A DNA stretch of 64,000 nt from Taklimakanibacter sp021828105. GTDB lineage: Bacteria > Pseudomonadota > Alphaproteobacteria > Rhizobiales > Aestuariivirgaceae. The stretch's first letter is position 1, and each line of letters starts with the position of its first letter. Below the pieces are notes generated by a model. It was given only the letters and a program-made list of their open reading frames with translations, ran no database searches and was not told the DNA's origin. Of this stretch, positions 17,308 to 25,896 are shown piece by piece. The position numbers and the translations under genes were made by a program. Where the stretch lies: positions 186,001 through 250,000 of the forward strand of contig JAKATG010000001.1 of the NCBI GenBank assembly GCA_021828105.1, in the 5' to 3' direction.

Positions 17308-19281
17308 TCACTTTGCTGAGGATCGCCGGCTTTTGCGCTTGGGCGCCGTTTTTGCCGGCTTCTCCTTGGCGCCATTGCCGGACTTTGCGGGCTTTGCTTC
17401 GCCGGCGGGCTTTGCGGCCGGACGATCCGAGAAGAGGGTCGTCACCTGCAGCGTGTCGTCCTCGCGCGTTGTAGTGGCGACACCAGTCGCACTCGCGGCA
17501 AGGCGCACCATGCGCTCGTTGCTCGCCAGAATCTCGGCGATGAAGCCCTTGACGCCGCGCGCCATGGCGTATTCCTGCAACCGCGCCTGCAGCGCGCTGC
17601 CAAGCCCCTGGCCTTGCCATTCGGGCGCCACCATATAGGCGACCTCGGCCAGGTTGGTGGTCGGGTTGAGGAAATAGCAGCCGCTCGCCACCACCACCTC
17701 GTGCTCGCGGGGGCCAGTCACCGCGAGGAAGGCCACTTGCGTCTCGTGGTTCACATTGCACAGCGTCTGCAGGTCCTGATAGGCGAGCGAGCGCACCTTG
17801 CGGAAGAAACGCGTATAGACATCGTCGGGTGACAGGCGATGGAAGAGGGCTCGGAGCGCATCGGCATCGGCGGCATGCGCCGGACGGATCAGGACCTCGG
17901 CGCCATTGAGGAGCGTCAGGCGCCGTTCCTCCTGGACGGGATAAGCGCCTTGAGAGCCGAGATACTGCTCGCGCGGCACATAGCCCAGCTTCCTGGCGGC
18001 TTCGATCAGAGCATCGCGATGATCGGGATGCGCTATCTCGATCATGGCCAGCGCCCGTTCGCGAATGGATTTCCCGAACAAGTAGGCGATGCCATATTCG
18101 GTGACGACATAATGCACGTTGAAGCGCCCGATGCCGACGCCGTCTCCGGCCTCGAGCAAGGGCTTGATCCGCGAGGCGCCGGCCTCGGTCCTCGAGGCGA
18201 GGCAGACGATGGGCTTGCCGCCTTCCGATTGGGCGGCCCCGCGCATGAAGGCATGCTGAGTCGAGAGCCCACCATAGAACTGGCCCTCGAATTGATCGAT
18301 GCAAACCTGGCCGGTCAAATCCATGGCAAAGGCCTGGGTGATCGAGACCATGCGATAGTTGGCCGCCACGGCGCGGGCATCGCACACTTCCTCGATGGGC
18401 CGGAAATCGAAGAGCGGATTGTCATGCACGAAATCATAGAGCTGCCGTGTCCCCAGGCAGTAGCTGGCGACGATCCGGTCGCGGTGCGGTGTCTTGCGGC
18501 GTCCGGTCACGACGCCTGATTCGACGAGGCTCATGACGCCGTCGGTAATGACATCGCTGTGGATGCCGAGATCGCGGCGATCCTTGATGTATTGCAGGGC
18601 GTCGTTGGGAACGCGGCCGAGGCCGATCTGCAATGTCGATCCGTCTTCGATGATGGCGGCGATATAGCGCGCGATCCGGTCCGCCGTGTCGCCCGCCGGC
18701 GGATGACGATATTCAGTGATCGGTGTCTCGACATTCACAAAGGCGTCGAACCGGTCGATATGGACGAAGCTCGCGCCATGAGTGCGCGGCATCGCCGGGT
18801 TGATCTCGGCGATGACATGGCGGGCGACCTTCAGGACCGCCGGCGCCAGGTCGACCGACACGCCGAGACTGACGAAGCCACGCCCATCGGGGACTGAGAC
18901 CTGCAGCAAAGCGACATCGATGGGGAGCCTGCCATTGGCGAGGAGAACCGGCACGTCCTCGAGGGCGATCGGGACATATTCGAGGCGGCCCGTACTTGCG
19001 AGATCGCGGATGTCGCTGCCGACAAAGAAGGAACGATGACGATATCGGCTTATGGGCTCGGCCGGCTTGTCGGATGAGGCGAGTGTCGTCAGGAAACTCA
19101 CATATTCGAGATCTGCCGGGGCGCCCTCCATCGTTTCGAGTGCCGCGATCAGCCCGCGCGGCGCCGCACAGCCGGTACCGAGATAGATGCGGTTTCCCGG
19201 TTTTATCGCCGCCAGAGCCTGCTTCGCATCGACAAGCTTTGCCCCGAGACTTGCCAGTGTCGGATTTTCCGAAACGCTCAT
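17308..19281 (-). CDS. Acetyl-CoA hydrolase/transferase fused to GNAT acetyltransferase
   Basis: About 657 residues. The first ~430 are an acetyl-CoA hydrolase/CoA-transferase family protein (GTGCAAPRGLI, LQIGLGRVPNDAL, a FEGQFYGGLSTQ region near the usual catalytic Glu, and TEYGIAYLFGKSIRERA). The next ~150 are a GNAT domain (LIRPAHAADADALRALFHRL, AYMVAPEWQGQGLGSAL with the acetyl-CoA-binding Q/R-x-x-G-x-G/A loop). A basic, Ala/Lys-rich tail follows. The start is uncertain: ATG 19281 has a G-rich site upstream, while ATG 19311 has none. I recall this two-domain order as a named bifunctional family, acting in carboxylate/CoA exchange and protein or metabolite acetylation. Confidence 0.86.
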   Translation of the reverse strand: MSVSENPTLASLGAKLVDAKQALAAIKPGNRIYLGTGCAAPRGLIAALETMEGAPADLEYVSFLTTLASSDKPAEPISRYRHRSFFVGSDIRDLASTGRLEYVPIALEDVPVLLANGRLPIDVALLQVSVPDGRGFVSLGVSVDLAPAVLKVARHVIAEINPAMPRTHGASFVHIDRFDAFVNVETPITEYRHPPAGDTADRIARYIAAIIEDGSTLQIGLGRVPNDALQYIKDRRDLGIHSDVITDGVMSLVESGVVTGRRKTPHRDRIVASYCLGTRQLYDFVHDNPLFDFRPIEEVCDARAVAANYRMVSITQAFAMDLTGQVCIDQFEGQFYGGLSTQHAFMRGAAQSEGGKPIVCLASRTEAGASRIKPLLEAGDGVGIGRFNVHYVVTEYGIAYLFGKSIRERALAMIEIAHPDHRDALIEAARKLGYVPREQYLGSQGAYPVQEERRLTLLNGAEVLIRPAHAADADALRALFHRLSPDDVYTRFFRKVRSLAYQDLQTLCNVNHETQVAFLAVTGPREHEVVVASGCYFLNPTTNLAEVAYMVAPEWQGQGLGSALQARLQEYAMARGVKGFIAEILASNERMVRLAASATGVATTTREDDTLQVTTLFSDRPAAKPAGEAKPAKSGNGAKEKPAKTAPKRKSRRSSAK

Positions 19282-19453
19282 TTTGCCTGCCCCCAAGCTA
19301 TTGCCGCTCATAGTATTCGCGCGCGACCAGTCACCAGGCAAGAAACAAAACTGCGATCGGTCATTGGCGGAATCGTGTTTGGCGGGACACACAAAGTCCC
19401 CCACGAGATACATTTTTTCAGACTTGCCCTAAGGAAATATCTGTCGCTTCGCC

Positions 19454-19482
19454 TTGACAGCCATGTCGTTCTTTTTATAGAA
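19454..19482 (+). promoter_or_regulatory. Candidate sigma-70 promoter of the sulfate-type binding protein
   Basis: A consensus -35 box TTGACA at 19454-19459 is followed, after 16 bases, by TATAGA at 19476-19481 (four of six matches to TATAAT). The surrounding 19440-19500 segment is AT-richer than the genes. It points towards the binding-protein gene starting at 19539. Confidence 0.45.
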
Positions 19483-19538
19483 CAATCGGGATTTTAAATA
19501 GAACTCCTGCCCGCCTTCTCTATCCCCTTGGAGGATTT

Positions 19539-20543
19539 ATGAAAAAGCTGTTCCTGGCGCTGGCCATTGCCGCCATGACCTTCGCCGCGCCGGCCAAGGC
19601 CGAAGAGCCGAGCTCCATCCTCAATGCCTCTTATGACATTGCGCGCGAGCTTTTCGTCGAGATCAACAAGGCGTTCATCGCCAAATACAAGGCCGATACG
19701 GCTAAGGATCTCGAAATCAACCAGTCGCATGCCGGCTCCTCCAAGCAGGCGCGCGCCGTCCTCGAAGGACTCGAAGCCGATGTCGTGACCTTCAACCAGG
19801 TGACTGATGTCCAGATCCTGCATGACAAGGGCGGCCTCGTCGCGGCCGACTGGCAGAAGCGGCTGCCCAACAACGCCTCCCCCTATTATTCCTTCGCGTC
19901 CTTCCTGGTGCGCGAAGGCAATCCCAAGGGCATCAAGGACTGGGGCGATCTCGTGCGTGAAGACGTGAAAGTGGTCTTTCCCAACCCCAAGACCTCAGGG
20001 AACGGCCGCTACACCTATCTCGCCGCCTGGGCCTATGCGCGGGAAGCCTTCAACGGCGATGAGGCGAAGATTCGCGACTTCATCAAGAAGCTCTTCGCCA
20101 ATGTGCCGGTCTTCGATACCGGCGGGCGCGGCTCAACCACCACCTTCATCGAGCGCGAGATCGGTGATGTGCTGATCACTTTCGAGGCCGAAACGCGGGT
20201 CATTGCCAAAGAATATGGCCAGGGCAAGTTCGAGGCCGTGACGCCGCCCACCAGCGTCATCGCCGAATTCCCGGTGAGCGTCGTCGACAAGATTGCCGAT
20301 GAGCGTGGCTCGCGTGCCATTGCCGAGGCCTATCTCAATTTCCTCTACACGCCGGAAGCCCAGGAGATCATCGTCCAGTTCGGCAACCGCGTGCATGAGC
20401 CGAGCGTGGTCGAGCGTCACAAGGCCGAATTCCCGGAGGTGAAGCTCTACACCGTAGAGGACGTGTTCGGCGGCTGGCCCAAATTGACGAAGGAACATTT
20501 CGGCTCGGGCGGCATCCTCGATGAGCTCTATGTCGCCCGCTGA
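19539..20543 (+). CDS. Sulfate/thiosulfate-type periplasmic binding protein, orphan
   Basis: A 334-residue protein of the Sbp/CysP family: signal peptide MKKLFLALAIAAMTFAAPAKA, then SSILNASYDIARELF, QSHAGSSKQARAVLEGLEADVV and FPNPKTSGNGRYTYLAAWAYA, all hallmarks of sulfate binding proteins. It would bind sulfate or another oxyanion in the periplasm. No CysT, CysW or CysA gene follows, so it must serve a transporter encoded elsewhere. The nearest neighbour with sulfur-linked relatives is the FMN monooxygenase at 21652. Start supported by GGAGG nine bases upstream. Confidence 0.9.
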   Translation: MKKLFLALAIAAMTFAAPAKAEEPSSILNASYDIARELFVEINKAFIAKYKADTAKDLEINQSHAGSSKQARAVLEGLEADVVTFNQVTDVQILHDKGGLVAADWQKRLPNNASPYYSFASFLVREGNPKGIKDWGDLVREDVKVVFPNPKTSGNGRYTYLAAWAYAREAFNGDEAKIRDFIKKLFANVPVFDTGGRGSTTTFIEREIGDVLITFEAETRVIAKEYGQGKFEAVTPPTSVIAEFPVSVVDKIADERGSRAIAEAYLNFLYTPEAQEIIVQFGNRVHEPSVVERHKAEFPEVKLYTVEDVFGGWPKLTKEHFGSGGILDELYVAR

Positions 20544-20637
20544 AGGCGCCTGAAGGGGACGCAGTTGCTAAAACCAGAAAAGCTACGCAAAGTTGCCTGG
20601 CCGCGAAGGCACCTTTGCGGACTTCTGGTGGACGGTC

Positions 20638-21648
20638 ATGGGCGCTCTCTTTCGTCTCCTCGGCTTCAGCCTCCTCATTGTGGCTGCGTCCTTGCCGGCC
20701 GCGGGCACTGAACGGAAAGACGATTTCGACAGCGAAGCCGCTTCGAGGGCCATTTGGGACTTTTGCCAGGCAGACCCAAAGAAGCTGGAATTCGATCATG
20801 CTCCAGAGGCTCCCGATAGCTTCCTGCGCAATCGCATCAATCCAAGCTCGACCGATCTCAGCTGCGGCGATCCAGCCTTCGCGATGGAGAGGCTCGGACC
20901 TAGCCTCATCGACCCCTTCGCCGTGGGCAGGGCGGTCGATGCCAATGGTGGCAGCATTCAGCGAAACGAGTTGCGCTTCAAGGACCGCAATGACTGGCAC
21001 AAGGACAATGAGAGCAACTGGTACAGCATCAACTTCAAGATCGTCGGCGCGGAAGGGAACGCGTTGCCCACTGTCGGCTCGAAACGGTGGGTCAACGCCC
21101 AGTGGAAATATGAGAAGCTCGGTCCGAATGACAGTCCGTTCCTCGCCCAGCGCTTCGACAATGGCGTGCTGCACGTCACCGTCGAGGACGGCTTCTGCCG
21201 GTGCATGATCGCCAAAAGCCCCGGCGATCCGAGCAAGATCGCGGGCAAGCGAAACGCCACGCTCATCCCCATCGCACCGCTCGAGTGCCTGAACAACAAG
21301 ATGAATGAACCGGCGGATCCGTGCGTACCGCAAAATCTAAAGCTCACCGCCTACGCCCAAGATGATTTGAGCAGCCTGCCCGATCCTTCAAAGCAATGGG
21401 TCCGCATGACTTATCTGGTGAAGGCCGGCGGGGTGCGGGAGTCCGTCTTCGAGATCTACGCGAATGGCCGTTTCATCGTCAGGGCCGAGCACGCTTATCA
21501 GGAAAAGGTCGAATTTCCCAACCGGATCAAGTTCAAGTTCGGACATTACAGAGACAAGGTGAGGACGAGCGCCGATATTCTGGTCGATCAGATTTGCGTC
21601 AGCCGGAACGTCGGCAATTGCGACAGATCAGTCGTCCTTCCAAAGTGA
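20638..21648 (+). CDS. Secreted polysaccharide-lyase-like protein
   Basis: A 336-residue exported protein; ATG 20638 gives a clean signal peptide (MGALFRLLGFSLLIVAASLPAAG). The mature part has features of the heparin-lyase-like jelly-roll fold: a RNEL segment within an outer strand, paired WYSIN and QWKYEK strands, a long VFEIYANGR strand and a late KFKFGHYRD, similar to the K-x-G-x-Y strand of alginate-lyase-type proteins. Six cysteines could form disulfides. Family assignment (PF14099-like) comes from pattern only, and catalysis is not shown. It follows the binding-protein gene by 94 bases and ends three bases before the convergent monooxygenase gene. Confidence 0.5.
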   Translation: MGALFRLLGFSLLIVAASLPAAGTERKDDFDSEAASRAIWDFCQADPKKLEFDHAPEAPDSFLRNRINPSSTDLSCGDPAFAMERLGPSLIDPFAVGRAVDANGGSIQRNELRFKDRNDWHKDNESNWYSINFKIVGAEGNALPTVGSKRWVNAQWKYEKLGPNDSPFLAQRFDNGVLHVTVEDGFCRCMIAKSPGDPSKIAGKRNATLIPIAPLECLNNKMNEPADPCVPQNLKLTAYAQDDLSSLPDPSKQWVRMTYLVKAGGVRESVFEIYANGRFIVRAEHAYQEKVEFPNRIKFKFGHYRDKVRTSADILVDQICVSRNVGNCDRSVVLPK

Positions 21649-21651
21649 GGA

Positions 21652-22986
21652 TTAATCCTTCTCGAAATATCGGTTCTTCGGCCGGGGCAGGCCCAGATTC
21701 TCGCGCAAGGTCCGGCCCTCATATTCCGTCCGGAAGATTTGGCGCCGCTGCAGCTCCGGCACGACGCGGGTCACGAAATCATCGAGGCCTTCCGGCAGAT
21801 AAGGGAACATGACGTTGAAGCCGTCGGAAGCCTCGGTCAGAAGCCATTCCTCCATCTGATCGGCGATCGTCTGAGGCGTGCCGATCATCTCGAGCGTGCC
21901 GAAGGCGCCGCCGACATATTGGGCGAGCTGGCGGACCGTCATGTTCTCCGCCTTGGCGAGCGCTACGAGCCGGTCGCGGCCGCTCTTGCTGGCATTCGAT
22001 TCCGGGATCTCGGGCAAGGGGCCATCGAGATCCAGCCCTGAAACATCGGTGCCGAGCCTGACCGAGAGCGAGGCGATGCCGCTGTCGGGATGGACCAGGC
22101 TGTCGAGATGCTTCTTCTTCGCCCTGGCCTCGGCAACCGTGTCGGCGACAATGACAAAGGCGCCGGGCAGGATTTTCAGGTGATCGGGGTCGCGGCCCAA
22201 AGCGCGCATGCGGCCCTTCACATCGGCATAGAAGCGCTGCCCGTCGGCAAGAGTGTTGACCGCGGTGAAGACCGCCTCGGCGGTTTCGGCGGCGATCTGC
22301 CGGCCCGCTTCCGAGGCGCCGGCCTGGACGATGACCGGCCAGCCCTGAACGGGCCGCGCGATATTGAGCGGACCTCGCACCTTGAAATGCTCGCCCCTGT
22401 GGTCGAGCACATGCAGCTTCTCAGGGGTGAAATAGATGCCGCTTTCGACATCGCGGGTGAAGGCGTCATCGGCCCAGCTGTCCCAGAGGCCGGTGACCAC
22501 GTCGTAGAATTCGCGCGCTCTCTTGTAGCGGGCGCCGTGCTCGACATGCTCATCGCGGCTGAAGTTCAGCGCCTCGTCCGGATTGGCGGAGGTCACCAGG
22601 TTCCAGCCGGCGCGCCCGCCGCTCAGATGATCGAGGGACGCGAATTTGCGCGCCACATGATAGGGCTCGTTATAGGTGGTCGAGGCGGTGGCGATGAGGC
22701 CGATATGCTCGGTCACCGCCGCCAGCGCCGGCAGCAGGGTCAAGGGATCGAAGGAAGTCACCGTGGCGCTGCGCTTCAAGGCCGGCATCGGCATGTTCAT
22801 GACCGCTAAATGATCGGCCATGAAGAAGGCATCGAACTTGCCGCGCTCGAGCGTCTGGATGAAGCGTTTCAGATGCGCGAAATTGAAATTGGCATCGGGA
22901 AAGGCGCCGGGATAGCGCCAGGCGCTGGTATGGATGCTGACTGGGCGCATGAAGGCGCCGAGACGGAGCTGGCGGGATGGGGACAC
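21652..22986 (-). CDS. FMN-dependent monooxygenase, NtaA/SnaA/DszA family
   Basis: A 444-residue luciferase-like protein. GTG 22986 is chosen because AAGAGG lies six bases upstream and because LHLGAFMRPVSIHT-type N-termini are the family norm (here LRLGAFMRPVSIHTSAW). Other family marks are ANFNFAHLKRFIQTLERG, TTYNEPYHVARKFASLDHLSGGRAGWN and QAGASEAGR. Members use reduced FMN from a partner reductase to oxidise chelators, sulfones or aromatic compounds. No reductase lies nearby. The gene is divergent from the glutamine-synthetase-like operon and shares its 214-bp promoter region, so it may belong to that pathway. Substrate unknown. Confidence 0.88.
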   Translation of the reverse strand: MSPSRQLRLGAFMRPVSIHTSAWRYPGAFPDANFNFAHLKRFIQTLERGKFDAFFMADHLAVMNMPMPALKRSATVTSFDPLTLLPALAAVTEHIGLIATASTTYNEPYHVARKFASLDHLSGGRAGWNLVTSANPDEALNFSRDEHVEHGARYKRAREFYDVVTGLWDSWADDAFTRDVESGIYFTPEKLHVLDHRGEHFKVRGPLNIARPVQGWPVIVQAGASEAGRQIAAETAEAVFTAVNTLADGQRFYADVKGRMRALGRDPDHLKILPGAFVIVADTVAEARAKKKHLDSLVHPDSGIASLSVRLGTDVSGLDLDGPLPEIPESNASKSGRDRLVALAKAENMTVRQLAQYVGGAFGTLEMIGTPQTIADQMEEWLLTEASDGFNVMFPYLPEGLDDFVTRVVPELQRRQIFRTEYEGRTLRENLGLPRPKNRYFEKD

Positions 22987-23099
22987 GAGGGACCTCTTGG
23001 GGCGGGACGGGGCTGGTTTCCTGGATATCGATATTGGCTCCTGCCTATGACAACTTAGATTTTCTCTCGCGCTGAGGAAAAATCCTGAGGCTCGGATCA

Positions 23100-23158
23100 G
23101 GAATGAATTTTTTATTCCATATGATATATGTTTTTTGTGTATTGGAATTATCATTCCA
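23100..23158. promoter_or_regulatory. AT-rich divergent control region with two inverted repeats
   Basis: Between the monooxygenase (minus) and the glutamine-synthetase-like gene (plus), a perfect inverted repeat TGGAAT-TATC-ATTCCA lies at 23143-23158. Another GGAAT...ATTCC pair spans 23100-23118. The right halves continue similarly (ATTCCATatGAT and ATTCCATtctGAT), giving two related half-site arrays ~40 bases apart. This looks like a dimeric regulator operator, plausibly for the RpiR protein encoded at 26849-27709. Confidence 0.5.
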
Positions 23159-23200
23159 TTCTGATAAGGGCTCGTCATCGAAAGGGGAAACGCGATAGCG

Positions 23201-24517
23201 ATGAAGAAACCAGACGATATCGTGATGGTCTGCATCTGCGACTATGCCGGGCAGGTGAAGGGCAAGGGCTTTCGCGGCAAGGATCTCAAGAGCCGCTTGC
23301 GCAGCGGGGTGGGCCTCGCGCCGAGCAATCTGATGATCACCACTTTCGGGCAGATCGTCGACACGCCCTGGGGACCGCGCGGCGAGCTCATCATGATGCC
23401 GGCGCCGGAGACCGAGGTGACCGTCGAGCACGGTCCCGACCGGCCGCGCGAACGTTTCCTGTTGGCGAGCCTCCTTGATCTCGATGGCGAGCCCTGGTCC
23501 TGCTGCCCGCGCAGCTGGCTCAAGAAGGGGCTCGATGCGCTCGAAGCGGAAACGGGCCTCAGGCTCAACTCCGCTTTCGAGCATGAATTCCACTATACCG
23601 GTGCCACACCGCGCCTCGGCGATGCCTATTCGCTCGATGCGATGCGCCTGCAGGGCGCTTTCGCCCAGCGTCTGATGCAGGCGCTGGATGAGAACGGCAT
23701 CGATCCCGAGATGGTGCTGCCGGAATATGGGCCGCAGCAATTCGAAGTCACGTGCCGGCCGGCGCTTGGACTCAAATCCGCCGACGATGCCGTGCGCTTG
23801 CGCGAGATCACGCGCAGCGTCGCCCGCGCATTGGGCCAGAAGGCGACCTTCTCGCCGGTGATGGGAGCGGGCGCCGTCGGCAATGGCGTGCATGTGCATT
23901 TCAGTCTCGAGGACAAGAACGGCAAGCCGCAAACCTTCGACCCCGAACGGCCCCATCGGATCGGCGAGGCGGCGGCGCATTTCACCGCCGGGATCCTCTC
24001 GGCCATGCCGGCGCTGGTGGCGCTGACGGCGCCTTCGGCCGTCTCCTATGAGCGCTTGCAGCCGAACCGCTGGAGCGCCAGCTACAACAATCTTGCCGAC
24101 AAGGACCGCGAAGCGGGCGTGCGCATCTGTCCCTTGTCCAAGCTGCCGGGCACCGATGCCAGGAAGAGCTTCAATCTCGAATATCGCGCCGCCGATGCCG
24201 CCGCCAATCCCTATCTGACGCTCGGCGCCCTGGTATGGGCCGGACTGCAGGGCATTCGCGACCGACTGCCATTGCCCGCGGCAACGGAAGGCGATCCAGG
24301 CCAATTGCCGGAAGAGGAGCGCCGCAAGCGCGGTCTCAGCCGCTTGCCCGCAAGCCTCGGCGCGGCGCTCGATGAATTCGCCGCCGACAAGCGCATCGCG
24401 GACTGGATGGGTGCCGATTTCGTCAATGCCTATCTCACCCACAAGCGCAGCGAGTTGAAGCTTGTGAAGGACCTCGATCTCAACGAGCAGATCAAGCGTT
24501 ATGTTGAAGTCTACTGA
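23201..24517 (+). CDS. Glutamine-synthetase-family gamma-glutamyl ligase
   Basis: A 438-residue protein with glutamine-synthetase active-site motifs: EHEFHY, PEYGPQQFEVT, NGVHVHFSL, a phosphate-binding LQPNRWSASYNN region, and NLEYRAADAAANPYLTLGALV near the end. Catabolic members of this family (PuuA, IpuC, GMAS types) ligate glutamate through its gamma-carboxyl to an amine using ATP. The ordinary GlnA adenylylation region is absent. It heads an operon with the amidohydrolase (17-base overlap) and the cysteine hydrolase. Given the polyamine-type importer nearby, a gamma-glutamylation route for an imported amine is likely; the exact amine is unknown. Confidence 0.85.
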   Translation: MKKPDDIVMVCICDYAGQVKGKGFRGKDLKSRLRSGVGLAPSNLMITTFGQIVDTPWGPRGELIMMPAPETEVTVEHGPDRPRERFLLASLLDLDGEPWSCCPRSWLKKGLDALEAETGLRLNSAFEHEFHYTGATPRLGDAYSLDAMRLQGAFAQRLMQALDENGIDPEMVLPEYGPQQFEVTCRPALGLKSADDAVRLREITRSVARALGQKATFSPVMGAGAVGNGVHVHFSLEDKNGKPQTFDPERPHRIGEAAAHFTAGILSAMPALVALTAPSAVSYERLQPNRWSASYNNLADKDREAGVRICPLSKLPGTDARKSFNLEYRAADAAANPYLTLGALVWAGLQGIRDRLPLPAATEGDPGQLPEEERRKRGLSRLPASLGAALDEFAADKRIADWMGADFVNAYLTHKRSELKLVKDLDLNEQIKRYVEVY

Positions 24518-25280
24518 GCTCCTGCAAGAGGGCGACCCAGAACCGGTGATGATCGCCCACGAAAACGGGCAATCACCGTTCCTGCTCCTGTGCGATCATG
24601 CCGGCAATGCGATTCCGGCCAAGCTCGGAACGCTGGGCGTCGGGCCCGCCGATCTCGAGGACCACATCGCCGTCGATATCGGCATCTTCAGCACCTGCCA
24701 TTGGCTGGCGCACCGGCTCGATGCGCCCTTGCTGGGCCAGAGCTACTCGCGCCTGGTGATCGACTGCAACCGCAAGCCCGGCATCGCGACATCGATGCCC
24801 ATCGAGAGCGACGGCCGCAAGGTTCCCGGCAATGTCGATATCAACGAGGCTGAGCGCAAGCAGCGTATCGCCGAGATCTTCACGCCCTATCACGAGGCGG
24901 TGGCGCGGATGATCCAGCAAAGGACCATAGCTCTCGGGCGCCCGCCGATCCTCTGCGCGATGCACAGCTTCACCCGCGTCTTCGGCGGACAGACGCGCGA
25001 TTGCGATATCGGCGTGATCCATGGCGGAACGAGCGCCATCGCCGACCGCATGCTGCAGCGATTGCAAAGCTTTGGCGAATTCCGGGTCGGGCGGAATGTT
25101 CCTTATGTGATCGATTTCCAGGGCGACTACACGGTGCCGGTGCATGGCGCGGCGGGGCAGGTACCCTATATCGAGATCGAAATCTGCCAGGACCTGATCG
25201 CGAGCTGCTCTGGCCAGCGCAAACTGGCCGCGATGCTCGAAGCAGCCTTCCGCGATGCCGAAACCACGCTCAACGGCTGA
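24501..25280 (+). CDS. N-formylglutamate amidohydrolase-family protein
   Basis: A 259-residue FGase-family hydrolase: LLLCDHAGNAIPAKLGTLG near the start, HIAVDIGIF, a TCHWLAHRLDAPLLGQSYSRLVIDCNR core (in parts: LAHRLDAPLL, YSRLVIDCNR), AMHSFTRVF, and YIEIEICQDLI at the end. The family hydrolyses the formyl-amide of N-formylglutamate with a metal, but no histidine genes are here. In this operon it could instead remove a gamma-glutamyl or acyl group, replacing the PuuD-type hydrolase. The start overlaps the ligase gene by 17 bases, which suggests coupling. Confidence 0.82.
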   Translation: MLKSTELLQEGDPEPVMIAHENGQSPFLLLCDHAGNAIPAKLGTLGVGPADLEDHIAVDIGIFSTCHWLAHRLDAPLLGQSYSRLVIDCNRKPGIATSMPIESDGRKVPGNVDINEAERKQRIAEIFTPYHEAVARMIQQRTIALGRPPILCAMHSFTRVFGGQTRDCDIGVIHGGTSAIADRMLQRLQSFGEFRVGRNVPYVIDFQGDYTVPVHGAAGQVPYIEIEICQDLIASCSGQRKLAAMLEAAFRDAETTLNG

Positions 25281-25284
25281 TGCC

Positions 25285-25896
25285 ATGGACGCCCACACGC
25301 TCACGCGGACGAGGCCCATCTCTGCCAAATCGACCGCTCTTCTGGTGATCGACGTCCAGAACGCCACCTATAGCGACAAGGAACGCGAGAAGCGTCCTTA
25401 TTTTTACGATCTCGTGACGCGCGAGACGCTGCCCAATATCCGTAAGCTCATCCGGGCGAGCCGCAAGGCCGGCATCGATGTCATCTTCACGGTGATCGAA
25501 AGCCTGACGCTCGATGGGCGCGATCGCAGCCTCGACTACAAGCTCTCCGGCTTCAATTTCCCCAAAGGATCGTGGGAAGCGCAGATCCCGGCCGCGATCG
25601 CGCCCGAGCCGAACGAGATTGTCCTGCCGAAGACCTCCTCGAGCCTGTTCAATTCGACGGTCTTCGACTATGTGCTGCGCAATATCGGCATCGACACGGT
25701 GCTGGTGACGGGTTTCCTGACCGATCAATGCGTCGATCACACCGTCAGGGACGGGGCCGATCGCGGCTTCTACATGACCTGCATCGCCGATGCCTGCGCC
25801 ACGGAAACCGCCGAGCGGCACCAGAATGCGCTTGCCGCCTTCAAGGGCTACTGCCGCATCCGGACGACGGAAGAACTTCTTACGGAGATCGGTTAA
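25285..25896 (+). CDS. Isochorismatase-like cysteine hydrolase
   Basis: A 203-residue protein; ATG 25285 follows the amidohydrolase stop by four bases. The family triad is visible: Asp in ALLVIDVQNA, Lys in VLPKTSSSLF and Cys in GFLTDQCVDHTVRDG. Members hydrolyse amides such as nicotinamide, ureidoacrylate, biuret or N-carbamoyl compounds, or ester-type isochorismate. In this operon an amide or carbamoyl intermediate is the likely substrate. The 3' end overlaps the convergent glutaminase by four bases. Confidence 0.87.
   Translation: MDAHTLTRTRPISAKSTALLVIDVQNATYSDKEREKRPYFYDLVTRETLPNIRKLIRASRKAGIDVIFTVIESLTLDGRDRSLDYKLSGFNFPKGSWEAQIPAAIAPEPNEIVLPKTSSSLFNSTVFDYVLRNIGIDTVLVTGFLTDQCVDHTVRDGADRGFYMTCIADACATETAERHQNALAAFKGYCRIRTTEELLTEIG

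Noticed and set aside
24501..25280. Histidine-degradation role for the FGase-like gene
   Set aside because: No hutH, hutU, hutI or hutF gene is near; the gene overlaps a gamma-glutamyl-type ligase, so a role in amine catabolism fits better.
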